Assembly (NCBI RefSeq): GCF_000014565.1
Contig: NC_008271.1
Span: forward strand, 268,362 to 332,361
Reading direction: 5' to 3'
Source: Rhodococcus jostii RHA1
GTDB taxonomy: Bacteria; Actinomycetota; Actinomycetes; Mycobacteriales; Mycobacteriaceae
Length of the DNA: 64,000 bases
The notes beneath the pieces were generated by a model. It did not search any database and was not told where the DNA came from. It saw nothing but the letters and a program-made list of their open reading frames with translations. A program made the position numbers and the translations under genes. Shown here one piece after another: positions 1 to 8,051 of this stretch (positions are counted from its first letter, which is position 1; the number at the start of each line of letters is the position of its first letter).

Positions 1-74
1 ACGAAGACGGTCGTCCATTCGCGGATCGGGTGGGTGGGTTCGGCGGGGGCGCGCACGAGGGCATCAGCTGTCAT
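1..74 (-). CDS. 5' end of an unidentified gene (partial)
   Basis: An ATG at 74 on the minus strand opens a frame that runs off the left edge of the window after 24 codons (MTADALVRAPAEPTHPIREW...). The start lies 37 bp downstream of the P450 stop, in the same direction, so it is probably the next gene of the same operon. A weak purine-rich stretch (GGGAG) lies about 15 nt upstream of the ATG. Too little is visible to assign a family. Confidence 0.4.
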   Translation of the reverse strand, partial: MTADALVRAPAEPTHPIREWTTVF

Positions 75-111
75 CGGTTTATCCGTTTCTCCCGTACTGG
101 CTTTCGGGTGG

Positions 112-1278
112 TCAGATCAGGTTTACTGGCATCTCAGTGGGGCCGTGAGTGCGCCAGGTATGTCGCCGGTCGAGTGTTTCCCATGGCTTCACCAGGGACA
201 GGCCCGGGTGGCGTTGGAACAGGTGGCGAGTAGCGATGTCGAGCTGCATCACGGCGAGATCGGCGCCGAGACAGTAATGAGGTCCGCGGCCGAAGGCCAG
301 GTCCGGGCGCTCGCCGCGGGCGGGGTCGTTTGTCGCCGCGCGTAGGGAGAGATACAGAGGACTGCCGGCGGGGATGCGGGTGCCGCCGACGGTGATGTCG
401 TCAATCGGGAATCGCCGTATCGCATAGGACCCGGGCGCGGCGTCGAGGACAAGCTGCTTCACTCGGGCGCGCCAGAGCTGGTCGTCGGCGATTTCGACGA
501 GTAGTTGGTCTCGATCGAGTCCGGCGAGAATGCCGATGGCGTTGGCGATCTGGTAGACGGAGTTCTCGAATCCGGCGAGGAACGTCAGGAACGCCAGGGA
601 GATGAGTTCCTCTTCGGTCAGCCGGTCTTCGGCGTCGCGGGCGGTGATCCAATCGGTGATGACGTCGTCACCGGGAGATTTCCGTTTGGCCGCGATCACA
701 CGCATGAGTACGAGAACGATCGTGGTCATGGCCGGGATACGGGGGTCGTCCGCGGTGGGTTCGCCAGGATTCATTGCCATCACGGTCGCCGCGGCGGTAC
801 GGAACTCGTCGGCGTCCGTATCGGTCACGCCGAGGATCTCGGCGATGATGTCAGCAGGCAGGGGAGAAGCGTAGGCAGGGAAGAGGTCCACAACACCGGT
901 TTCGTTCGGGTCGAGCTCGTCCAGGAGTCCGTCGACACGGGCGGTCACCATCTGCCTCACCGCTCCGATTCGTCGCCGTGAGAACGCGGGCGCTGCGAGA
1001 GCGCGGACGCGCCGGTGATCATCGGGGACCATATTGAGCAGGTTGCGGGCCAGTGCCGGTGGCAGGGGAAGACCCGGGCTGCCTGATGGGCCGCCGGGCC
1101 GGACATTGACGATTCCGGGGTCAGCGAGCAGTCGAGAGACGTCGTCGTACCGGGTGATGATCCAGACGCGCAGTCCGTCGGCGTCGGTGGCCTCGACAAC
1201 TGGGCCGGCGGCGCGAAGGCGCTCATGCAAGCGATCGGCCTCCGCGACACTCAGGCCGGGCGCAAACGGATCGAGCAC
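112..1278 (-). CDS. Cytochrome P450, atypical (no ExxR motif)
   Basis: A 388-residue soluble bacterial-type P450. The heme-binding loop is clear near residue 330 (FGRGPHYCLGA, with the Cys thiolate ligand), and the I-helix reads LAGFENS. Two features are abnormal. The K-helix ExxR motif expected just before the conserved SYAIRR stretch reads VKQLVLD, so both Glu and Arg are missing. The usual meander segment between NDPA and the heme loop is about a dozen residues short. The oxygen-activating Thr of the I-helix is also replaced (ENS). It could be a specialised biosynthetic P450 or a non-canonical or inactive one; the substrate is unknown. No ferredoxin or reductase gene is adjacent. Its stop is followed closely by another minus-strand start at 74. 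Confidence 0.85.
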   Translation of the reverse strand: MLDPFAPGLSVAEADRLHERLRAAGPVVEATDADGLRVWIITRYDDVSRLLADPGIVNVRPGGPSGSPGLPLPPALARNLLNMVPDDHRRVRALAAPAFSRRRIGAVRQMVTARVDGLLDELDPNETGVVDLFPAYASPLPADIIAEILGVTDTDADEFRTAAATVMAMNPGEPTADDPRIPAMTTIVLVLMRVIAAKRKSPGDDVITDWITARDAEDRLTEEELISLAFLTFLAGFENSVYQIANAIGILAGLDRDQLLVEIADDQLWRARVKQLVLDAAPGSYAIRRFPIDDITVGGTRIPAGSPLYLSLRAATNDPARGERPDLAFGRGPHYCLGADLAVMQLDIATRHLFQRHPGLSLVKPWETLDRRHTWRTHGPTEMPVNLI

Positions 1279-1360
1279 CAGGTTCCCTTCTGCGATGTGG
1301 CAAATACCTCAGGACGAAGATACCGGCTGACCGGGATTCTGCAGTGCTCCGGCGGCTAGG

Positions 1361-2425
1361 GTGCGCTACGTGAGTGCTCAGGTCGACACCGTACTGGATG
1401 AAAACGTGCACAAGGCGGATGCCGCCGACCGTCGGGGTTGGAGGAGATCCGCAGCGGTCTGCACTCTCCTCGCGCTCGGCTCGTGCCTGCTCGCCGTCGC
1501 TGTCTTGGTCCCCACCTACGGTGCCGCCAGGTTGAAGATCATCCCGCTCGATGTGCAGTCGGCGACAGTGTCGGTTGCGGAGGACGCGGCGGTGCTCAAG
1601 GCCACCTCGGTGGCTATGAAGGGTCCGCTGAAGACCGACCGGGGTGTCCCGCTGCGGATTCAGGTATACGTGACGACAGAGGATCCAGTTTCGGCCGATT
1701 CGACAACTCTGCAAGCGGCACAGAAGACGGTCCGGACCGACTGGGGCGAGGGGTTGGGCCTGGTCTCGGCAATGGTCGATCGAGTCACGATCGACCGACG
1801 ATCGGGCATGCCGCTCGCCGAGCCCGTCCCGACCACTCAAGCCGAGCAGGGCAAGCCCCCAGCGGAGACGCCTCGCGAGGGAATTCAGTACAAGTTTCCG
1901 TTCGACGTCGAGAAGGTCAGCTACCCGTACTACGACGGGACGGCACGTGAGACGCATCCGATCGAGTACGTCGACGACGATCGCGTGGTCGAAGGCATGC
2001 GGCTGTATCACTTTCAGCAGAAGATCGGCCCTGTGAACCTTGGGAAATCGATCGGAAGTGTCGCGACGACGACCTTGCCCGCTGAAAAGTGGGGGCTACC
2101 TGGTGCGGAGCCGACCACGATGGATCTGCACTACTCCACGACGCGCGATGTGTGGGTCGAGCCTGCTTCTGGTGCGATCGTTGCTGTGGAGGAGCAGCCG
2201 AGGCGATGGCTGGCGCGGTCGGTTGACGACCCGAATGCCGTGACCACGCTGGAAGCGCACACCCACTTCGACGACGAGACGATCAACGGCCTTGCTCAAC
2301 AAGCGAAGGACGCCCGTACCGCGATCCTGTGGGGAACCCGCTATGTGCCCGCCCTCAGTGCTGTGGTCGGCATTGTGTTGGTGGGGACCGCGCTCATCCT
2401 CGCGCGCCGCTGGTCACGCCGCTAG
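1361..2425 (+). CDS. DUF3068 / PorA-family membrane protein
   Basis: A 354-residue protein of the DUF3068 (porin PorA family) type that is typical of mycolic-acid actinobacteria. An N-terminal transmembrane helix (about residues 29-53) is followed by a large extracytoplasmic domain with conserved features such as the KFPFDVEKVSYPYYD stretch and the YHFQQKIGPVNLG stretch. A second hydrophobic helix near the C-terminus (about 328-348) is followed by an Arg-rich cytoplasmic tail. The topology suggests a cell-envelope protein with a large periplasmic or exposed domain. It is divergent from the P450 gene and convergent with the lipoprotein gene at 2546. The biochemical function of this family is not established. 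Confidence 0.8.
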   Translation: MRYVSAQVDTVLDENVHKADAADRRGWRRSAAVCTLLALGSCLLAVAVLVPTYGAARLKIIPLDVQSATVSVAEDAAVLKATSVAMKGPLKTDRGVPLRIQVYVTTEDPVSADSTTLQAAQKTVRTDWGEGLGLVSAMVDRVTIDRRSGMPLAEPVPTTQAEQGKPPAETPREGIQYKFPFDVEKVSYPYYDGTARETHPIEYVDDDRVVEGMRLYHFQQKIGPVNLGKSIGSVATTTLPAEKWGLPGAEPTTMDLHYSTTRDVWVEPASGAIVAVEEQPRRWLARSVDDPNAVTTLEAHTHFDDETINGLAQQAKDARTAILWGTRYVPALSAVVGIVLVGTALILARRWSRR

Positions 2426-2545
2426 CCGAACTGGTCGAAAGTCGCCTACAACACCTCCGGACACGTCATTAATATCGACGGCACTAGCGGTTTCGCAGCA
2501 TGCCAATGATCTGCGCAAACGGCACGTCTCCGCTCGGAGCTTTCC

Positions 2546-3133
2546 CTACTGCGAATCGCGCAGCTCGGCGTACGCAGACTGGGCCTTGGGCAGGGCGACG
2601 GCGTACTCGGTGGCTGCGGTCTCACCGTTTTTGTAGAAGTGTTCCTTTTCGTTGTAGCCACGGGGGTCTACGGTCTGGACGGCAAGCGCGTAGACAGCCG
2701 GGTCGTCGGCGCTGACGGTGATGGTGGCGGCGTTGTCCATGAATGTGTTCGTCGCGGCTTTGACCGCATCCATGGAGTCAGCAGCGATGTTGTACCCGAA
2801 GCGCCAGCCGTAGATGTCCCGGATGTCTACCGATGGCGGGGCCATCGAAAGTCCCGATCTCCATCCGGTTTCCGCTTCTGCCGCGAGGAGGGCCGCGAGT
2901 GCCTGGTCAGGAGAGCCGCTACGTGCCTCCACGGTCTCGACAATCGCTGTCGCGTTGTCACGGTGAATCTTGGCGATGAGGGCACTACTCGCCTCAGACC
3001 CGAACGGAGATGCCGCTGCGGCGGTACTCGGGACAGTGTGGGTGGTGCTGGGCGATTCGTCCTGGCTGCATGCGGTCAGGACGACGGCGAGAGTAGCAGT
3101 GATTAGTGCTGCGGTAATGCTCTTGCGGGTCAC
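2546..3133 (-). CDS. Putative lipoprotein of the conjugation operon
   Basis: I choose the GTG at 3133 (VTRKSITAAL...) because it lies 12 bp after the stop of the upstream gene and places a signal peptide directly at the N-terminus; an upstream in-frame ATG at 3202 would be inside that gene. The signal sequence ends in a lipobox (VVLTAC), predicting lipidation of Cys22. The remainder (195 residues in total) is a secreted domain with no family I recognise. It is the last gene of a minus-strand operon that, before insertion of the Tn7-like element, would have continued from the conjugation genes at 11-19.5 kb. A role at the cell surface in transfer is inference. Confidence 0.6.
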   Translation of the reverse strand: MTRKSITAALITATLAVVLTACSQDESPSTTHTVPSTAAAASPFGSEASSALIAKIHRDNATAIVETVEARSGSPDQALAALLAAEAETGWRSGLSMAPPSVDIRDIYGWRFGYNIAADSMDAVKAATNTFMDNAATITVSADDPAVYALAVQTVDPRGYNEKEHFYKNGETAATEYAVALPKAQSAYAELRDSQ

Positions 3134-3144
3134 GGGCCCTCCGG

Positions 3145-3732
3145 TCAGTAGCGGATGTTGTCGATGAGCCAGCGGTCGCCCTCGCGGACGAGAATGACCC
3201 ACACGGTGGTGTCCGGTTTAACCGTATCGGTGCTGCTGCCGGAGATCACGGTCTGTTTGATGGTAGCCACGCGGTGGACGAGGGTGTCTGTGTCCGCGGG
3301 ACACCCGGAGCATTCGATGCTGACATCTGCGATGACCTTCGCCTGCTGCTGCGCCCACTCGTCCCACTGCACACCCGGTCCGCGCTCGGTGCGGGCGTCG
3401 ACGATCATACGGTCAGCGAGCTTGGCGGTCAGCCAGTTCCGGGCCCGCCTGTACGCGTCATTCTGGGTGATGTCGGTGGCTGGGTACCAGGTGAACGCCA
3501 CGGTCAGGCCCTGTCGGGCGGCCTGTTCTGCGGCGCGGGAGGCTGTCTGCAGCTCTGTGGCCTCCACGTCGACTGGTGGCGCCGCGGGCGCGGCGGTCGA
3601 GCGCGCGCTGATCGTCGACGTCGCCATGCTCGCCGAGTCCTCATCATGGTTGGTTCGGAAGAGGTACGTGTAGGTCAGGAACCCGACGACAGCGACCACC
3701 AACACCACGATGACGAGCTTTCGTGTCTTCAC
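3145..3732 (-). CDS. Membrane-anchored protein, conjugation-associated
   Basis: 195 residues starting at GTG 3732, with a strong GGGAGG-type ribosome site just upstream. One N-terminal transmembrane helix (about residues 5-25) is followed by an Ala/Pro/Thr-rich linker and a globular extracytoplasmic domain ending in the pattern VWVILVREGDRWLIDNIRY, reminiscent of the NTF2/SnoaL-like C-terminal fold of VirB8/TcpC-type transfer proteins. The resemblance is by pattern only. It overlaps in organisation with the lipoprotein gene 12 bp downstream. Upstream it is now separated from its probable operon partners by the Tn7-like transposon. Confidence 0.6.
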   Translation of the reverse strand: MKTRKLVIVVLVVAVVGFLTYTYLFRTNHDEDSASMATSTISARSTAAPAAPPVDVEATELQTASRAAEQAARQGLTVAFTWYPATDITQNDAYRRARNWLTAKLADRMIVDARTERGPGVQWDEWAQQQAKVIADVSIECSGCPADTDTLVHRVATIKQTVISGSSTDTVKPDTTVWVILVREGDRWLIDNIRY

Positions 3733-3953
3733 ACCACCCTCCCTTCCGTCACCGAATTGGGCTGTTTAGCAGGATAAGTGAATCGTCCCCGGGTTCCGAA
3801 GGGGTGGTCCGGCACGAGGCGGGGCGGACCGATTCCCAGAGACACGCCCCGTAAGTTGGCGCGGAAGTACCGTTTGAGCTGACAACATTCGTTGCGCAAA
3901 ACCAAGATTGACGAAAATCGGCGAGAATGCGAAAAGTCACTTAAGAATCTGCA
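3733..3953. other. Intergenic remnant left of the transposon
   Basis: About 220 bp between the GTG at 3732 and the target duplication. Joined to 11000-11016 it reconstitutes the pre-insertion spacer of roughly 245 bp between the cell-wall hydrolase gene and the downstream operon. It has no convincing gene. The part nearest the transposon is AT-richer than its surroundings and could hold a promoter for the genes at 3732 and 3133. Confidence 0.5.
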
Positions 3954-3958
3954 CCTGC
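3954..3958. repeat. Left target-site duplication (CCTGC)
   Basis: CCTGC immediately outside the left terminal repeat is identical to CCTGC at 10995-10999 immediately outside the right terminal repeat. A 5-bp duplication is the hallmark of Tn7/Tn5053-family transposition. Confidence 0.92.
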
Positions 3959-4060
3959 TGTAGGTTCTCGTCCTTCTTGTCGTCCTGGTTGTGGCCGGCC
4001 TGGGCGGATGGTGCGTTTTCTCATAGGTTTGTCGCTCCTGGTTTCTCACTGTTCTGTCGC
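3959..4060 (+). repeat. Left transposon end: terminal repeat and TnsB-type boxes
   Basis: Terminal repeat TGTAGGTTCTC at 3959-3969, then TGTCG boxes reading inward at 3978-3982 (TTGTCGTCC), 4030-4035 (TTGTCGCTCC) and 4055-4060 (CTGTCGCTTTC). The last two lie inside the 3' end of tniQ, so the coding region and the transposon end overlap. Confidence 0.75.
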
Positions 4061-6993
4061 TTTCTTGGCGTGTTGAGTTCGCGGAGGGCGGCGCGGCGCC
4101 CGTCTGGGGTGAGTCGGTAGTAGGTGCGGCGTCGTCCTGGTCCGCATCCGGGTGGGGCGCCCGCGAGCCAGTCGGCCTCGTCTTCGTCTCGGCTGGTGAG
4201 CCATCGGGCTTGTTCGAGGCTTCTCAGGAGTGGGTGAAGGGTGCTGTGGTGGATGCCTGTGCAGTCGTGCAGGCCGTGGCCATAGAACTCCTCGGCATCG
4301 GTTGTGGTGAGGTGGCGTAGCAGGGTGAGTGTGGTGTGGGTCATCCGCAGCCGCTCGACGGCGATGTCACCGAAGGGATTGAGCGGTCTAGGTTTTCGTG
4401 GTGGTGTCATTGCTTCGCGCATCGCGTGTGCGAGGGTCTTCGCGTCGGGCATGGTGGGGGCGTTGCAGCCATGCAGGGCGGCGGTCATCAGTGGGTGAAC
4501 GTGTTCGTTGTCGAGTTCGCGGAGCAGGGCGTGTCCGTGTGGGGTGGGCTGGTGCGCGGTGCCGCGGCGGGATCGGTGGAACAGGGGTGTGCCTGCGTGG
4601 CGTTCGAGGAGTTGGAGTTGGCGGACCAGGCTGGATTGCGTGATGCCGAGGTAGTCGGCGGCGGTGTCCAGGGAAGGGAACGCCATCGTGATCCGGAAGC
4701 GGTGCAGCCGGATCCAGCCGTGCAGGGTGCCCTCGACGGCTGCGCGGATGTTCGGTGGGAGGTGGTCGTAGGTGATGAGCATTTCGGTGCGGCTGGCGAC
4801 GCCTTGCGGCCGGACCGGGATGCCGTGCCGGTGCAGGGCATTGTTGACGAGCATCTGTTCGGTGCCGAGTTCGACGGCGATGTCGGCGGTCGAACGAAGC
4901 TGGGTGCAGTATTGCTCGCGCAGCCAGGCCGGGTCGATGTGGAAGGGCGCGCGGGTCTTGCGCAGCGTGATCCCGGATTGTTTGGCGAATCGGGCGATGA
5001 TGTGGCGTCCGATGCCGGTGTCGGCTGCGATGTCGTTCAGACTGCGTCCGGCTTGGATGTATTCGCGGTCGAAGAACTCGCGGGTGAACAATTGGGCGGC
5101 GTGTTGTTCACGCAACCATGCGGCGGGTGCCGCATGGGGCGCCCACTGCCGTTGTGGCTGGTCGAGACGTTCCATCGCGATGCGGACGTGTTCGGGGCGG
5201 ACGCCGAGAACCTCGGCGGCCTCCCGCGAGGAACGGTTTTCGTCGACGACCAGGCGGCTGACCTTGTCGGTATCGAGGTTGCCGGTGTCGATGCCCGGCA
5301 GAGCGAGCCCGTCGGCGAGGTCGGTTGGTGGCGACCAGGTCAGTGGTTCGTCGATGCCGAGGTTAACCAGCAGGGATTCGGCGTGTTCGTGCAGGGCCCG
5401 GCGCAGCGGCGCTGCCATGGAGGTGGTGAACTCGACGAAGGTGCCGCGGTCAGCGGGACTGTTGAACGCCAGTGGGTGGCGGCGGTCGGCGAGGTCGGCG
5501 CCGGACAGCAGTTGATGCAGGTGTCGTTGGGCGTGCCGCAGCCGGCCTTGGCGATGCTTGCCGAGGTGCGCTCCGACCGAACAGGCGAGGTCACGCCACT
5601 GGGCCCAGGTGAGGGTTTCGGCGGGGATCTGCTCGCGTCGCCGCTGGTAGTCGATCGGTGTGCCGTGTTGGTCGAGGTGGTCGGTGATGCGGCAGAGCAG
5701 CGCGAGAACATCGGTCAGCGCCGATCCGGTGGGAAGCTTGTCGAATCCTTGCAGGGGGACGGTCAGGTTGGCGGCTGTGACGCGGGGGTTCAACAATCGG
5801 GTGTGGGTGTCCATCCGCTGCGAGGGATCACCGGGGACGGTCAGCAGGACGCTGAGAGTTGCTCGGAACAGGTCGGTGTGGAAGCCGCCCGCGACGGGCA
5901 GCAGGCGGCCGGTCCAGTCGGGCCAGAACAGTTGCGGCAGCATCCGGATCCGCACCGCTCCATTGGCGCGCGGTGGTGAGGCCGAGGGTGTGACGGTCCG
6001 CATGCGCAGCCGCACGGCTCCGGGTAGGTGGGCGTCAACGGCACGCAGGTAGCGGTTGGGGAACCGGCTGGGCATGGAGGCAAAGCGGCGATCGGTGAAT
6101 TCCGGCGGCGGGATTCGTTGCGGACTTGGGGTTTTCGTGATCAGTGTGCGCAGCTCGTCGATCGCGGTGGCCTCGTCGTCGCCGAGAACAACTCGTGCGC
6201 GAGTCAGCAGTGCCGCGGTCAGTGCCGCATCGAGGTTGGGCGGGCTGCCGTTGCGTGGTGGCGGCGGAGTCGCGTGCCGACGCGGGTTGATCGCCCGGGC
6301 CGCAGCGATCGCGGCCGTGCCGTCCAGACGCAGCAACCAGGCCACCACCAGGTGCAAATCGGTCAGCGTCGCATGGGCGGGGGCGGGGCCCGGTTCGCGG
6401 GCCGAGGCCATCAGTTGATCGATCCACGACTGGACATCGAGGACTTCGTCGGCGGCGGGTAGGTCCGCGGCGGTGAACAGCTCGGCGCCGCAGCGCAGCC
6501 GGGACCGGTCGATGAGACGGATGCAGGTCCCCGCAGACGGTGGGGTGGCGCCGCCGACGATCTGCACTCGGGGTGCCGCGCGGCAGTTCGGTTCCGCGCA
6601 GGTGTCGTGCAGCAGCAGTCGGTGCCGCTTGCAGGCCATCGCCCAACTCGACCGCCATGACAGTTGCCAGCGCCCGTCGGTCTCGGCCAAACAGCGCGGG
6701 CAGAACCGTGAACAATTCATCGACAACCGTTCGATCCCGGGGACGGCGGGGCCGGTCGCGGCGTCGAGACGATGGGGCGCCAGCCCGGTCGCGGCTTCGA
6801 TGCGGCGCAGCTGCGGGGAATCAGTTTCATCGACCAGCTGGCGGATCGACTGACCGGGGTAATCGATGCCCAAGGCGCGCAGCACTTCCAGCGGGGAGGT
6901 GTCGTTGCGGCGGGCGAGTGCGTCGATCCAGGAATCGAGGCTCTCGCCGGCGGCGATCGGCGTCCGCAACGGCAGTGTGGTGACCGCGGTCAT
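4021..6993 (-). CDS. tniQ: TniQ/TnsD-type target-selection protein with multiple HTH modules
   Basis: A 990-residue TniQ-family protein. Residues 1-90 form the N-terminal TniQ region, and a zinc-finger section follows (about 96-141: CPRC, CKRH and paired Cys further on). The C-terminal half is unusually rich in DNA-binding folds. I see HTH-like segments near 575-610 (SSREAAEVLGV), 635-670 (SLNDIAADTGIG) and 690-728 (STADIAVELGT), a LysR-type winged HTH near 768-830 (TAADYLGITQSSLVRQLQLLE) and a PadR/MarR-like winged helix near 880-965. In Tn7, TnsD/TniQ recognises the attachment site and recruits TnsC. The multi-HTH tail here is consistent with recognition of a long specific sequence, probably the 3' end of the adjacent hydrolase gene (inference). 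It starts at ATG 6993 with an ATGA overlap on tnsC. Confidence 0.9.
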   Translation of the reverse strand: MTAVTTLPLRTPIAAGESLDSWIDALARRNDTSPLEVLRALGIDYPGQSIRQLVDETDSPQLRRIEAATGLAPHRLDAATGPAVPGIERLSMNCSRFCPRCLAETDGRWQLSWRSSWAMACKRHRLLLHDTCAEPNCRAAPRVQIVGGATPPSAGTCIRLIDRSRLRCGAELFTAADLPAADEVLDVQSWIDQLMASAREPGPAPAHATLTDLHLVVAWLLRLDGTAAIAAARAINPRRHATPPPPRNGSPPNLDAALTAALLTRARVVLGDDEATAIDELRTLITKTPSPQRIPPPEFTDRRFASMPSRFPNRYLRAVDAHLPGAVRLRMRTVTPSASPPRANGAVRIRMLPQLFWPDWTGRLLPVAGGFHTDLFRATLSVLLTVPGDPSQRMDTHTRLLNPRVTAANLTVPLQGFDKLPTGSALTDVLALLCRITDHLDQHGTPIDYQRRREQIPAETLTWAQWRDLACSVGAHLGKHRQGRLRHAQRHLHQLLSGADLADRRHPLAFNSPADRGTFVEFTTSMAAPLRRALHEHAESLLVNLGIDEPLTWSPPTDLADGLALPGIDTGNLDTDKVSRLVVDENRSSREAAEVLGVRPEHVRIAMERLDQPQRQWAPHAAPAAWLREQHAAQLFTREFFDREYIQAGRSLNDIAADTGIGRHIIARFAKQSGITLRKTRAPFHIDPAWLREQYCTQLRSTADIAVELGTEQMLVNNALHRHGIPVRPQGVASRTEMLITYDHLPPNIRAAVEGTLHGWIRLHRFRITMAFPSLDTAADYLGITQSSLVRQLQLLERHAGTPLFHRSRRGTAHQPTPHGHALLRELDNEHVHPLMTAALHGCNAPTMPDAKTLAHAMREAMTPPRKPRPLNPFGDIAVERLRMTHTTLTLLRHLTTTDAEEFYGHGLHDCTGIHHSTLHPLLRSLEQARWLTSRDEDEADWLAGAPPGCGPGRRRTYYRLTPDGRRAALRELNTPRKRQNSEKPGATNL

Positions 6994-8051
6994 CGCCTCA
7001 CCCGCTTGCGTTCGCCGCTCGTGCGGGTCGCGGCTTCGAGCCGGTGGCGGGCCTTTTCGGAGGCTTCATCGATGCGGATAGTGTCGAGCAGCTCTTGTGA
7101 CATCGCCTCGGCTCCGGTGCGGATCGCTTTGAAGCAGCCGCGGTTGATCAGCGTCATCAGCGACCCGATGTGCCCGCCGGTGCGAGCGAACAGGTAGTCG
7201 GCCAGGCCGGCGAGCTGTCCGGGCTGCCCGCAGGCGAGCACCAACTGTTTGTCGACCGCCTTGATCAGGGACTTCCAGTGCCGGTCGCGGGCGAAGGTCC
7301 CGACTTCGAGGCGGGTCCAGCGCCTCGCGCTCTGCGCCAACGCGGCCGAGGGCCCGGACAATCCCTCCTCGAAGAACCTCCGTTCCCCGAGACCGACACC
7401 GGCGTAAATGAACGTCACCGGCAGCTCGTTCGCCAGCCATTTCAGGTGATTGCTGACGGCGAGCCCGTCTCGGCTGTTCTGGTCGATGAAATGAATATCA
7501 TCGATGATCCCGACCCGCGAATCACACGAGAGGACACAGTCCAGGGCGTAGCCGGCCAACTGGGCGGCGCTGCCGCGATCGGCTCCGGGATGCCCGTAGA
7601 ACTGGCAGATCATCTTGTTCAACGTCCGCAGTGTGGTGTTCGAGGTCAGACCGACCCGGAACACCGGAATGTGCTCGTCACCGGACTCGGTGACCGGACC
7701 GCGGCGACGCAGCGCCTGGCGGTGATAGTCGCGGCCGAACAGGTTGACGATGGTCGTCTTGCCCAGACCGGGGAATCCGTCGATGACCGCCGCGCCCCGA
7801 ACACGGTCGGGGTCTTGACGATTCGAGGCGACGATCAGCTCCAGTTCGTCGCGCACGGCCTTGAGCTGCGGGGTGGCGATGGTGCCGAAGTTGGCGTGCC
7901 AGTCGTGGCGTGCGTCGTCGTAGTCCTCGCGGGCGTCGCTCCCCAAGGTGGACAACGCCGTAGCGGTGAGGGTGTCGGGTCGGGTGCGGGCCGGGGTGTC
8001 GACGAACCGGCGCCACCCGTCCTTGCGGGAGAGGCTGTAGGCGCTGCTCAC
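6990..8051 (-). CDS. tnsC: TnsC/TniB-type AAA+ transposition regulator
   Basis: A 353-residue AAA+ ATPase. Walker A is GFPGLGKTT (about residues 90-98), Walker B is RVGIIDDIHFID, and later sensor/arginine motifs follow. In Tn7-like systems the TnsC/TniB ATPase links target selectors (TniQ) to the transposase and enforces target immunity. It begins at GTG 8051, which overlaps the tnsB stop as GTGA, and ends in an ATGA overlap with tniQ, so the four genes are probably translated in a coupled way. Its length agrees with the smaller TniB-like members rather than the 555-residue Tn7 TnsC. Confidence 0.9.
   Translation of the reverse strand: MSSAYSLSRKDGWRRFVDTPARTRPDTLTATALSTLGSDAREDYDDARHDWHANFGTIATPQLKAVRDELELIVASNRQDPDRVRGAAVIDGFPGLGKTTIVNLFGRDYHRQALRRRGPVTESGDEHIPVFRVGLTSNTTLRTLNKMICQFYGHPGADRGSAAQLAGYALDCVLSCDSRVGIIDDIHFIDQNSRDGLAVSNHLKWLANELPVTFIYAGVGLGERRFFEEGLSGPSAALAQSARRWTRLEVGTFARDRHWKSLIKAVDKQLVLACGQPGQLAGLADYLFARTGGHIGSLMTLINRGCFKAIRTGAEAMSQELLDTIRIDEASEKARHRLEAATRTSGERKRVRR

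Noticed and set aside
4336..5979. 547-codon plus-strand frame opposite tniQ
   Set aside because: It is antisense to a clear TniQ gene, Gly/Val/Gln-rich and without motifs; a high-GC shadow.
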